From assembly GCA_945897885.1 (NCBI GenBank), contig CAMDGU010000006.1, positions 27,324 to 91,323 on the forward strand: DNA of 64,000 bases, written 5' to 3'. Below the pieces are notes generated by a model, which did no database searches, was not told the origin of the DNA, and saw only the letters and a list, made by a program, of their open reading frames with translations. The stretch is from Chitinophaga pinensis (lineage in GTDB: Bacteria; Bacteroidota; Bacteroidia; NS11-12g; UBA9320). Positions 35,198 to 43,726 of the stretch are shown here, one piece after another. Both the position numbers and the translations under genes were made by a program. Positions within the stretch are counted from its first letter, which is position 1; every line of letters begins with the position of its first letter.

Positions 35198-37082
35198 GTT
35201 TCCAATCCTTTTATTTATTTTTTTAGGATTGCTTTTTTATAGCCATCATGCTATTTCTCAAAATATTTTTAAAGTTAAAACCAACAGGAAAATTTGGGAA
35301 GCCAAAGACAGAAACGACGCAATTTATACCAAAACGATTTTAAAAAGTGGAACCAACAACCAAAAGATTTTGGCATTAAAAGGCTTGCAAAGTTGGCAAG
35401 ATAGTAGTTTAAGAAAACCACTATTACGATTGGTAAAAAAAGGGAATACTGCTGTAAAAATAGCTGCTTTAGAAGCCATAGGACAAACCCGCGATTCGTG
35501 TTATATTCCTTATTTGTTAAAAATAGTTAACCATAAAAAGAAACAAAAGATAAAGCCTGCTGCATTAGTAGCCTTAGGTAAATGCATAACAAAATCAAAG
35601 GTTGATAAATTAGTTACCATTAATAATACCAACCAATATGGCTATGCAGAGTGCATATACAGAGCGATGCTAAAAGGAGTTGGCCATCCTGATTTGACAA
35701 TAAAAACAGTAAATTTATTATTAGAAGATGATTATGATAACAAGTTTTATTCAGCGTGGTATTTGGCCAGAACAAACTTTACTTTAAGTCAGGATAAATT
35801 CTTTATCGTCTTTGATTTGTTAAAATCTTCTAGGTTATCATCAGATATTGCAATTCCATTATTGATTGCTTTAGGAAAAAATGCGATTGGTAGTTATTCG
35901 TCAGCAAAGCAGACAATTTTCGACCAATATTTATCAATAAAAGATGATGACTTACGAGATGAATCAGGACTTAATGTTATATCTGTTTATAGGGCAAATT
36001 TGAAAGAATTTAGTTTTGATTCATCAAACTGTAAGTTGGTAAGAAGTACAAGTGGTAAAAGCAATCCAGCAGTTCAATTGGCTTATTCCGAACTCATTTC
36101 AAAAAATTGCAATGCTTTTGAAAAAAATCCTAAGCTCACCTACAGTCCAGCTATTGTTAATTTTTTAAAAGCAAATGAATGTAAATATAACAACTTGAAA
36201 CTTCCTGTTACTCATACCATTTATGATAAAATTTGGTATCTGCAAGTGCTAGAAAACGATTACAATTTTTATCCTTCTATTAATACAATCTTAATGCAAA
36301 CGGAAGAACCTGCCATCAAATCTGCAGCTACGGAATCTTTAATAAAATGCCGCAATTCCAAAGGTTTTCCCGATAATCTGATGAGTGATTTTAATGAAAC
36401 CATTACCTTACTTATTAAAGATTCCGACGAAGGAGCCTTAAGTATTATAGCCAATGCTATATTAGAAAAACAAATACCAATAGAATCAAATTATAGAGAA
36501 TTATTTGAGGAAGCTCAAGCCAAATTAAAATTGCCTCAGGAGATGGAAGCTTATATCGATATTTCAAAGGTTTTGGCAATGATTGATAAAACAGCCTATA
36601 AAAAGCCATTGCCCGAATGGAACCATCCAATTGACTGGGATTATGTTTCAAAAATAAGGGAAGATCAAAAAATTAAGGTAACAACCAACCAAGGCGAATT
36701 TATTATACAAATGAATGTGAATGAGGCTCCGGGTTCAGTAGCATCTATACTTAAACTGGTAGAGGACGGATTTTATAACGGCAAATACTTTCACCGCATG
36801 GTTCCCAATTTTGTGGTACAGGGTGGTTGCCCTCGTGGAGACGGATTTGGAGGGGTAAATTATACGATTCGAAGTGAGTTTTCTTCTTTAAAATATTCAA
36901 CAGGTGCGGTAGGTTTAGCCTCTTCGGGCCCAGATACTGAAAGTTGCCAGTGGTTTGTAACCCATTGCCCAACACCGCATTTAGATGGGCGATACACCAT
37001 CATTGGTAATGTAATAAAAGGTATGGAAACCATTCATAAATTAGGCGTAGGGGATAAGATGATTAAGGTAGAAATATTATAA
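35178..37082 (+). CDS. HEAT-repeat protein with C-terminal cyclophilin domain
   Basis: A 634-residue exported protein. The signal peptide (residues 1-28, ending HHAISQ) is followed by about 450 residues of HEAT-like helical repeats (LLRLVKKGNTAVKIAALEAI and similar). A cyclophilin peptidyl-prolyl isomerase domain begins at about residue 495 (YFHRMVPNFVVQGGCPRGDG, ESCQWFVTHCPTPHLDGRY). Key residues Arg (FHRM) and the Gln of VVQGG are present. The repeats probably position the isomerase on clients in the periplasm or at the outer membrane, next to envelope proteins such as the preceding LptF/G permease. I start at ATG 35178 inside the permease gene; the TTG at 35163 only adds five residues. Confidence 0.82.
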   Translation: MLQLKNKFPILLFIFLGLLFYSHHAISQNIFKVKTNRKIWEAKDRNDAIYTKTILKSGTNNQKILALKGLQSWQDSSLRKPLLRLVKKGNTAVKIAALEAIGQTRDSCYIPYLLKIVNHKKKQKIKPAALVALGKCITKSKVDKLVTINNTNQYGYAECIYRAMLKGVGHPDLTIKTVNLLLEDDYDNKFYSAWYLARTNFTLSQDKFFIVFDLLKSSRLSSDIAIPLLIALGKNAIGSYSSAKQTIFDQYLSIKDDDLRDESGLNVISVYRANLKEFSFDSSNCKLVRSTSGKSNPAVQLAYSELISKNCNAFEKNPKLTYSPAIVNFLKANECKYNNLKLPVTHTIYDKIWYLQVLENDYNFYPSINTILMQTEEPAIKSAATESLIKCRNSKGFPDNLMSDFNETITLLIKDSDEGALSIIANAILEKQIPIESNYRELFEEAQAKLKLPQEMEAYIDISKVLAMIDKTAYKKPLPEWNHPIDWDYVSKIREDQKIKVTTNQGEFIIQMNVNEAPGSVASILKLVEDGFYNGKYFHRMVPNFVVQGGCPRGDGFGGVNYTIRSEFSSLKYSTGAVGLASSGPDTESCQWFVTHCPTPHLDGRYTIIGNVIKGMETIHKLGVGDKMIKVEIL

Positions 37083-37158
37083 GTGATTATATGTAATATA
37101 AAAAGTATAAAGAAACAGATAAGCAAAACACTATATTATTAATTGATGAAACATTTAA

Positions 37159-37421
37159 ATAAGAAATAATACTGAAAAACTAAGGTTTGAGATTCCTTTG
37201 AGTGAAGAATTTGCTATTATAGATTATCGATGGGATAAAGGTGATATTATATTCATGCACACGTTTGTTCCACAAGCCGTTAAAGGAAAAGGGATTGCCG
37301 GAAAATTGGCTCAATTTGCTTTGGAGCATGTAAAAGAAAATAATCTGAAAATGAAAATTAACTGCCCTATTTAATTGGCTATGTGGAGCGAAAACCGGAG
37401 TATAAGGAATTTATTCGGTAG
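37159..37421 (+). pseudogene. Broken GNAT acetyltransferase (COG2388-like)
   Basis: Open from 37159 without a proper start codon: LRFEIPLSEEFAIIDYRWDK, then GDIIFMHTFVPQAVKGKGIA and KLAQFALEHVKENNLK up to INCPI and a TAA at 37372. In the next frame it continues IGYVERKPEYKEFIR and a TAG at 37419. Together these give the complete plan of the small (about 90 residues) GNAT proteins with the acetyl-CoA loop GKGIAGKLA. A missing start and one frame change make it inactive or a sequencing artefact. The end overlaps the end of the following minus-strand gene by 11 nt. Confidence 0.75.
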
Positions 37422-38097
37422 TGGATTTTTGAGCTGCTTCCTTATCTAGCATTAATTTAAATTCCTTCATAAATTTTATCCCTCTTGGAACATAGTAACG
37501 GCTGTGGGTTCGGGGTGGTCCTATTTTAGGGTAAGGTTTCCCTGTATTATGAATATGAAACGCATCCTTATACCTTTTTTTATCTAGAGATTTTCCATAG
37601 GCATTTTTTATCCATTGTGCTCCGTGATAAATGGCCTTTTTACCTCGCATATCCTTAAGTTTGATATCTAAATATAAACACTGATATCCCATTAATTGGA
37701 AAGGTCCCCAGGATGAAGCCAAATTTTTTAACGATTCATCGCTGCTATTGGCAATGTCTTGTGCTGTAATACTTTCAAAATTTTGTAATTCGCCATCTCT
37801 CACTTCTTGTAATTTTACAAACACATGAGGTTCAAAACGACTTGGGACTTCCTTATTTCCACTTGATTCTAGAGCAATTAAAGCAAGGAGATATTCAGGA
37901 GCAATATCCATTTTCTTTCCAACTTTTTCTACTTCTTTATGGTAATTGAGCCAAGTGCGTTCAGCTGCAGTGAGGCTTGTCTGACTGTGATTGTAAATGT
38001 ATTTGTTGTAAGTTTTTTGAGCCACAAAAACAGTAGCCAAAAGAGTAAGGCTTAAAAGAATCCAAACAAAAGCTTTATTTTTTTTGCGCTTTATCAA
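37411..38097 (-). CDS. Membrane-anchored N-acetylmuramidase-like protein
   Basis: A 228-residue protein with one N-terminal membrane segment (FVWILLSLTLLATVFVA) followed by a lysozyme-like domain. LLALIALESSGNKEVPSRFE carries the likely catalytic Glu, and EPHVF, ASSWGPFQLMGYQ and the fold around HNTGKPYPK resemble PF11860-type muramidases. It is probably anchored to the inner membrane with the domain in the periplasm, acting on peptidoglycan. The start ATG directly follows the fadD stop, so the two genes form one unit. Confidence 0.7.
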   Translation of the reverse strand: MIKRKKNKAFVWILLSLTLLATVFVAQKTYNKYIYNHSQTSLTAAERTWLNYHKEVEKVGKKMDIAPEYLLALIALESSGNKEVPSRFEPHVFVKLQEVRDGELQNFESITAQDIANSSDESLKNLASSWGPFQLMGYQCLYLDIKLKDMRGKKAIYHGAQWIKNAYGKSLDKKRYKDAFHIHNTGKPYPKIGPPRTHSRYYVPRGIKFMKEFKLMLDKEAAQKSTTE

Positions 38098-39768
38098 TTA
38101 TTCCAATAAGCGTCTAAGTATTTTACCAACATTGCTCTTTGGCAACTCCTCTCTAAAATGAATATGTTTTGGCACTTTGTAGGGGGTAAGTTTTTCTTTA
38201 CAAAAGGCCCTTATAGATTCTTCAGTAACATTTGGATTTCGTCTTACGATAAAAGCACTAACGGCTTCGGTTGTTTTTTCATCAGGAACTCCTCTAACTC
38301 CAACTTCCAACACTCCTGGATGTTCAGCAATAATTTTTTCTATTTCATTTGGAAAAACATTAAAACCCGATACTACCACCATTTCCTTTTTTCGGTCAAT
38401 AATTCGAGTAAATCCATCTTCATCCATTATTCCAATATCACCTGTTAAAAAGAAATCACCATTAAATACTTTAGCTGTTTCATCAGGTCGTTCCCAGTAG
38501 CCTGGCATTACTTGAGGGCCTTTAATCCCTATTTCCCCAGCTTGTCCATAAGGTACTTCGTTTCCATTATCATCAAAAAATTTAAATATGGTAGATGATA
38601 AAGGCAAACCAATAGTACCTATTCTGTGGGTTCCATCCACCGGATTAACACTGGCACCAGGTGATGTTTCAGATAATCCATAAGCTTCAACTATAGCTTT
38701 TCCAGTCATTTCTTCCCAACGCTTAGCCACTACATCCTGTAAAGCCATTCCACCGGCTAATGCCAACTTTAAACCACTAAAATCTACCGTTTTAAAATCG
38801 GGATGGTTCATCATTAAATTATATAGTGTATTTACGCCGGTAATAAAGGAGAATTTTTCTTTCTTTAATTCTTTCAAATAGGCTTTCATATCCCGCGGAT
38901 TGGTGATCAATTTGTTTTTTGCACCTAAATGTATACCTAAAATACAATTGGCAGTTAATGAAAATATATGATACATGGGCAATGCAGTAATTACTACCTC
39001 TTTTCCCAAGGTAAAAAGAGAACCAACCCAGGCATCTACCTGAGCCATGTTAGCACATATATTGCCATGGGTAAGGGTTACACCTTTAGGAACACCTGTA
39101 GTTCCGCCTGTGTATTGCAAAAAGGCAACATCTGATAATTTAATTTCTCTTGCCTCAGGTTTATTTATAACTCGTATGGTATCATTAAATTTGATGGAAG
39201 AAGGCAATGAATAGGAGGGAACCAATTTCTTAATTTTTCGAACAACAAAGTTTACAATAGTGCCTTTAATTGTTCCAAGCATATCACCAAGAGAGGCAAT
39301 TATAACTGTTTCTACAGGCGTTTCGCTCTGTATTTTTTGAAGGTTGGAAGCAAAATTTTCGAGAATTAATAAAGCTTTAACATTCAAATCTGTAAACTGG
39401 TGTTTCATTTCAACCGCGGTGTAGAGTGGATTTACATTTACCACAATCATACCTGCTTTTAAAATACCAAAGACAGCAACAGGAAATTGCATTACATTTG
39501 GCAATTGGATAGCAACTCTATCTCCCGGTTTTAAGTTTGTTTTATTTTGTAACCACCAGGCAAAGGCATCTGAATAATCATCTAATTCTTTATAAGTTAT
39601 GGATTTACCCATATTTTCTATAGCAGGCAGAACACTGTAATTTATTACAGCCCTGTTCAAAATATCAATTAAAGATGAATATTTATTTTCATCAATTGTG
39701 TGTGCAACAAATTTTGGGTAGCTTTTTAACCACGGATAGCCTATTGTCATATAGTTTTTATTTAACAT
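38098..39768 (-). CDS. fadD: Long-chain acyl-CoA synthetase
   Basis: A 556-residue adenylate-forming enzyme that activates fatty acids to acyl-CoA at the inner membrane. The ATP loop LQYTGGTTGVPKGVTLTHGN is at about residues 217-236. VEAYGLSETSP and GDIGIMDEDGFTRIIDRKKE are the A5 and A8 motifs, and PKSNVGKILRRLL supplies the catalytic Lys near the end. Similarity to E. coli FadD extends over the whole length (AGMIVVNVNPLYT, GLPLSSTIFKFFDDNG). The start is ATG 39768, 30 nt behind a TAAATTTG box at 39806-39799. Confidence 0.92.
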   Translation of the reverse strand: MLNKNYMTIGYPWLKSYPKFVAHTIDENKYSSLIDILNRAVINYSVLPAIENMGKSITYKELDDYSDAFAWWLQNKTNLKPGDRVAIQLPNVMQFPVAVFGILKAGMIVVNVNPLYTAVEMKHQFTDLNVKALLILENFASNLQKIQSETPVETVIIASLGDMLGTIKGTIVNFVVRKIKKLVPSYSLPSSIKFNDTIRVINKPEAREIKLSDVAFLQYTGGTTGVPKGVTLTHGNICANMAQVDAWVGSLFTLGKEVVITALPMYHIFSLTANCILGIHLGAKNKLITNPRDMKAYLKELKKEKFSFITGVNTLYNLMMNHPDFKTVDFSGLKLALAGGMALQDVVAKRWEEMTGKAIVEAYGLSETSPGASVNPVDGTHRIGTIGLPLSSTIFKFFDDNGNEVPYGQAGEIGIKGPQVMPGYWERPDETAKVFNGDFFLTGDIGIMDEDGFTRIIDRKKEMVVVSGFNVFPNEIEKIIAEHPGVLEVGVRGVPDEKTTEAVSAFIVRRNPNVTEESIRAFCKEKLTPYKVPKHIHFREELPKSNVGKILRRLLE

Positions 39769-39798
39769 TCCAAACCAAATGAATTTTCGTCATATACA

Positions 39799-39806
39799 CA
39801 AATTTA
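39799..39806 (-). promoter_or_regulatory. fadD: -7 box of fadD
   Basis: TAAATTTG on the minus strand, a full match to TAnnTTTG, 30 nt before the ATG. No -33 TTG at the usual place, so an activator may be needed. Confidence 0.45.
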
Positions 39807-39834
39807 TAATTGAAAAGCTTTAAAATTGTAGTAA

Positions 39835-40404
39835 ATGAAAAATCTCGCATTTATTTTAATCGTTCTCTGCCAAGCTTGCATTAACCAAAATTCTGTTGAT
39901 AATAATCAGGGTAATGAATCAACAACTCAAGACTCAGTTTATCAAACCGAAGAAGGAATAAAAACCTATGTTCCTAAAACAAATAAGCAACAATCCTATA
40001 TTTCTCAAAAAGATGTAATTATGAATGAGGCAGTTGCTATTTCAAATGATTTTTACAATAGTTTAAAAAGCCAAAATTATGCAGGGGCAAATAAGTATAT
40101 GCATGTGGATGCATTAATTGTAACCCCAGTTAATGAATGGAATAAGATTTATCAAAAAGCTAGAGAAAAAAAAGGCCAGTTGGGATTTATAAAAATGTAT
40201 GATTATGGCGTAAAACTTAAAATGAACGGGAGTAATGACTTAGGTGATTATGCCGAATTAATTTTTGATGCTCAATATAAAGATGGTAATATGCGTGAAA
40301 AACTTACTTTCTTTAGAAAAGATAGCACCGATGCTGTAAAAATAATGGCTTATGAGTACGATGAAATTGTAGATAATATTAAGGTTAGCCCCGTTTTTAG
40401 ATAA
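39835..40404 (+). CDS. Predicted lipoprotein, function unknown
   Basis: A 189-residue protein with a short signal peptide and a likely lipid-modified Cys (ILIVLCQAC). A Gln/Asn/Ser-rich linker of about 45 residues leads to a single domain (residues 60-185, AVAISNDFYNSLKSQNYAGA, then KLKMNGSNDLGDYAELIFDA). Its alpha-beta pattern resembles the cystatin or NTF2-like folds of DUF4019-type periplasmic proteins, a resemblance only. It is divergent from fadD and convergent with the HmuY-like lipoprotein gene. Confidence 0.6.
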   Translation: MKNLAFILIVLCQACINQNSVDNNQGNESTTQDSVYQTEEGIKTYVPKTNKQQSYISQKDVIMNEAVAISNDFYNSLKSQNYAGANKYMHVDALIVTPVNEWNKIYQKAREKKGQLGFIKMYDYGVKLKMNGSNDLGDYAELIFDAQYKDGNMREKLTFFRKDSTDAVKIMAYEYDEIVDNIKVSPVFR

Positions 40405-40407
40405 TAT

Positions 40408-41385
40408 CTAAAGTTTTTGATATTCAAATTTAGGATATCCTTTAGCTCCTAAATCGTTATAAAAATCAAGAAAATGAAGTTTATAATAAAACCCATCGGA
40501 AACCTTAATAATGTAATTTAATTGTGAATTTACCGAGTAGGAGTTGGTGTCAAAATTGAAAGCTTTCCATTCATAACCTATTCCGTCTCTAATTTTCAAA
40601 AAATTATAAGATGCAAGTTTGTTTGAGTTTATATCCTTATAGGGTGTTGTAAAATCATGGGCTACTTCAATTCGATTATGATTAACTAAAACTCCTGCCA
40701 GTTGGTAATTTTGGGTTATTTTAAAATCATCTGAGTATACCAGTTTTACATATTGTGTAAACCATAAATCCCACGAATCTTTTGGTGGTTCAATATCAGC
40801 AAGTTCGTCCTTTAAAAATGAAAAGTAATTAAAGTTATATTGGTTATTCTTTTTAATTATAAAGGCTTTAGGTGTATTTTCATCCAGTTTGCACCACATT
40901 ATTTTTAAGCTTTTATCTGGCTGCAATTCAGGTATACATTTAATAAAACCCAATGGAAATCCGAAATTATCCCTGCCTAGATTTATAATAAAAATTTCAG
41001 AAGGCTTTAGCCACCATTGTCCCATTGCTAGGCTATCCAAATTTAAGTCAGGTTGGCCCCATAAAAATTTTAAACCAATGGTGTCTTTCACGTCACTAAA
41101 ATTAGTTTTTCCTGTTGCAGAAGCATAAACCCCGCGACCATTGTTTAGTAAAATAATGTGTTTATCGTTTCTGCAATCAAACGCAATATCCCAATCCATC
41201 CGTTTTATTGTTTTTACAATCTTATTTGAATCTAAATTAAAGAAAATATGGTCGTTATAAGTATTTCCCATATTTGCTGTATTGGTAATAATACCTCCCC
41301 GGTCGAATGGTTTAATAGGTTTTTCAGGCCGTTCGCAACCATAAATAAAGACAATGATAAAAAGTATAAGGCTAAATTTTTGCAT
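40408..41385 (-). CDS. HmuY-like lipoprotein
   Basis: A 325-residue protein with a lipobox (IVFIYGC) giving Cys as the mature N-terminus. It shows two HmuY-like segments: DWDIAFDCRNDKHIILLNNG with GVYASATGKTNF, and DSWDLWFTQYVKLVYSDDFK with a conserved GIGYEWKAFNFDTNSYSV near the end. HmuY of Porphyromonas is a surface haem-binding lipoprotein working with the receptor HmuR. Its start overlaps the receptor stop by one base (TAATG), so the two are one unit. Haem as ligand is inferred from the family; the haem-binding histidines of HmuY are not clearly identifiable. Confidence 0.75.
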   Translation of the reverse strand: MQKFSLILFIIVFIYGCERPEKPIKPFDRGGIITNTANMGNTYNDHIFFNLDSNKIVKTIKRMDWDIAFDCRNDKHIILLNNGRGVYASATGKTNFSDVKDTIGLKFLWGQPDLNLDSLAMGQWWLKPSEIFIINLGRDNFGFPLGFIKCIPELQPDKSLKIMWCKLDENTPKAFIIKKNNQYNFNYFSFLKDELADIEPPKDSWDLWFTQYVKLVYSDDFKITQNYQLAGVLVNHNRIEVAHDFTTPYKDINSNKLASYNFLKIRDGIGYEWKAFNFDTNSYSVNSQLNYIIKVSDGFYYKLHFLDFYNDLGAKGYPKFEYQKL

Positions 41386-43628
41386 TATTTTTTTACAAAA
41401 TTATAATCCAATTTTAAAAAGTATATACGACCCATTCCTAATTGCAATGCGTTGCCATTTCCACTATGAGTGCCACCGGTATTGCCATTGGAAGTAACGG
41501 AAGTTACATTTAAAATATTTTTAACTCCTAAGCCAATTACCCATTTTTCGTTAAAAAATGGCTTCGTTAATGTTAAGTCGGCCCAGGTATATCCTGCTAT
41601 GCTAGATTTAGACAACTCACCCAATTCATTTTTTACAAAATTGATAGCTTGGCTATTAACTTTTATAAAAATAGAAGCATTTAATCCTGATTTTTTATGG
41701 GTATAAGCTGTATTATTCGTTATTTCAAATGAGCTAAATGGATTTTCAAATCCTTTGGTAGCTGATGATATTATGGTATTCGAAGCACCTAAGTTTCCGG
41801 TAAATGATTTTAATTTATAACCAAGGTTGGCATTGGTGGTTAATGCTTTAAAAATATCTAAATTGCTATAGGTATAGGAAGCTCCTTGAAGGTTTGCAAG
41901 TACTATTCTATCAGTTATTGTGTTATAAAACAAGGATAGTTCAGGTTGAATCCAGTTTGATTTTTTAATTATTTTTTTAACTACAGATGCCTGAAGATTA
42001 TGCGATTGCTCGGGTCTTAGGTTTTGGTTTCCTATAATATTGTGATTTACATCTACAAAAAATAAATACAATTCTTTTAAATCTGGAGCCCTATACCCTC
42101 TGGCATATGAACCTCTAATAGTTAAACTTTTCTTTACCGCCCATTTAATATTTAGGCTAGGCAATGGAATGGTTTTGTAAGATGTGTTGTAAGAGATTCT
42201 AATACCAGGTTTTAATTGCCAATTTATATTTGGCGAAATTTCCAAGCTTAAAAAGGAAGCATAGTCACTAATAGTAATTTCCTTATTATTAAGTTTTTTA
42301 CCATTGCCCGTTTCACTATTAATATCATACCCAATTTGATAATTCAATCGAGCATTCATCAGTGATTTTGTAAAAGTACCTCTTAAAACTATAGCTGTAA
42401 ATTTTGAGGTATCCTGCTCATCGCTTTCAGGAACCAATTGCTTATTTAAAGTAACTCTATTAAAAAGGTATCTGTTTTTGGTTCGATGGTAAACGTTGTA
42501 GGCAGCCACAAGGTTTAAATATCGATTGTGAGGTAATTTGGAAGTGGCAGTTATTGAATTATCCCAACGTCGGGTTTTATAATTTTCATCAAAGGCTGTT
42601 TCCATATATGGAAGCCTAGGTGTTCCTTTATTTATGAGCTTTTCATTAAAAAAATCCGTTTTAATATTTAAATCAAAGAGACCAATTTTTCGCAAATACT
42701 GGACCCTGCCAAAGTATTGTTCCTTAGGCTTCCATTCTTGAAATCTAATATAATCTTTTGAGGACCATCCATCAAAATAATTGCGACCTCCGGAAATATG
42801 ATAAACGCCATTGCTTTTTCGTAAACCAATATTTATGGTATTATTAAAACGCCCGGCACTTTCATTATACGTTGTTGCATTTATAGTAACTTTATTAAGT
42901 TGTTTCTTTTTGGTAATAATATTGATAGCTCCTGCCAATGCATTGGTTCCATAAGCTACAGATAAGGGGCCTTCTATAATTTCAATGCGTTCAATATCAT
43001 TTAGATTGATTTGGCTTAAATCAATATTTCCATTTTGTCTGCCAATTACTGGAACACCATCAATCAATATTTTAACATTTTGACCGGAAATACCCATCAG
43101 GGTCATATTACTTCCTAATAAATTATCCTGAGCCAATTTTACGTTTAGTTGATTTGTAAGGAGGTCATTAAGGTTATTGGCTGCCATGCTTTTTATTTTT
43201 TTTTCATCAATTACAATTACCTTATTAATTGATTTTTCAGGACTTGTGGCCGCATATTGATCGGTAACCACGGCTTCGGGCAAATATTTTAAATCAACTT
43301 TTAGTTTAATAGTATAATATCCATCTTGGTGAATTGTATCCTTTGTTATTTCAAATCCCAAGTAAGTAATAAGAATTGAAATTTTACTCCTTTCATTGTT
43401 TATTACTATTTCGCCTTTTTCATTTGTTACCGTGTGTAATGATTTGCCAGTATTTAAAATCGTCCATTTAATAGGTGCATAGGTCAGCAAACTGCTATCT
43501 TCTTCACTTATAAGTTTTATCCTTATTTGAGCATTTGCAGAAACTATAAATAGAAAAAAAGCCAATACCAGCATTGCTTTTAAAGCAAAAAATGGTTTTG
43601 GCTTAGTTTTAATTAGTTTGGTGTACAT
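41385..43628 (-). CDS. TonB-dependent receptor, HmuR-like
   Basis: A 747-residue outer-membrane receptor. The signal peptide runs to about residue 34 (LFIVSANAQ). A carboxypeptidase-regulatory-like domain follows (YAPIKWTILNTGKSLHTVTN), then a plug domain with VKILIDGVPVIGRQNG and IERIEIIEGPLSVAYGTNAL, then a 22-strand barrel ending in a lysine-rich strand (YFLKLDYNFVKK). It transports a ligand such as haem, an iron chelate or cobalamin using TonB energy. The flanking HmuY-like genes favour haem. I take ATG 43628 because the TTG at 43640 lies inside the -7 box. Confidence 0.88.
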   Translation of the reverse strand: MYTKLIKTKPKPFFALKAMLVLAFFLFIVSANAQIRIKLISEEDSSLLTYAPIKWTILNTGKSLHTVTNEKGEIVINNERSKISILITYLGFEITKDTIHQDGYYTIKLKVDLKYLPEAVVTDQYAATSPEKSINKVIVIDEKKIKSMAANNLNDLLTNQLNVKLAQDNLLGSNMTLMGISGQNVKILIDGVPVIGRQNGNIDLSQINLNDIERIEIIEGPLSVAYGTNALAGAINIITKKKQLNKVTINATTYNESAGRFNNTINIGLRKSNGVYHISGGRNYFDGWSSKDYIRFQEWKPKEQYFGRVQYLRKIGLFDLNIKTDFFNEKLINKGTPRLPYMETAFDENYKTRRWDNSITATSKLPHNRYLNLVAAYNVYHRTKNRYLFNRVTLNKQLVPESDEQDTSKFTAIVLRGTFTKSLMNARLNYQIGYDINSETGNGKKLNNKEITISDYASFLSLEISPNINWQLKPGIRISYNTSYKTIPLPSLNIKWAVKKSLTIRGSYARGYRAPDLKELYLFFVDVNHNIIGNQNLRPEQSHNLQASVVKKIIKKSNWIQPELSLFYNTITDRIVLANLQGASYTYSNLDIFKALTTNANLGYKLKSFTGNLGASNTIISSATKGFENPFSSFEITNNTAYTHKKSGLNASIFIKVNSQAINFVKNELGELSKSSIAGYTWADLTLTKPFFNEKWVIGLGVKNILNVTSVTSNGNTGGTHSGNGNALQLGMGRIYFLKLDYNFVKK

Positions 43629-43637
43629 TAACGGTTG

Positions 43638-43645
43638 CAAAAATA
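43638..43645 (-). promoter_or_regulatory. -7 box of the receptor operon
   Basis: TATTTTTG on the minus strand, a full match to TAnnTTTG, ending 9 nt before the ATG. There is no -33 TTG at normal spacing, in keeping with an activated promoter. Confidence 0.55.
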
Positions 43646-43667
43646 TAAACTTGTCTCAGCAAGGTAT

Positions 43668-43700
43668 ATGACTATAGTCATCAATAAAAATGACTATCAT
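43668..43700. promoter_or_regulatory. Tandem palindromic operator upstream of the receptor
   Basis: ATGACTATAGTCAT (43668-43681) is a perfect 14-bp palindrome. A second copy of the half site, ATGACTAT, begins at 43690, exactly 22 bp further, followed by a partly matching CATCAG. The first site is centred about 41-42 bp before the start point predicted from the -7 box, the second about 63 bp before it. These are the classical positions for a class II activator with an upstream helper site. The regulator is unknown. Confidence 0.6.
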
Positions 43701-43726
43701 CAGAAATCATAACACTTTTTAGGTTA

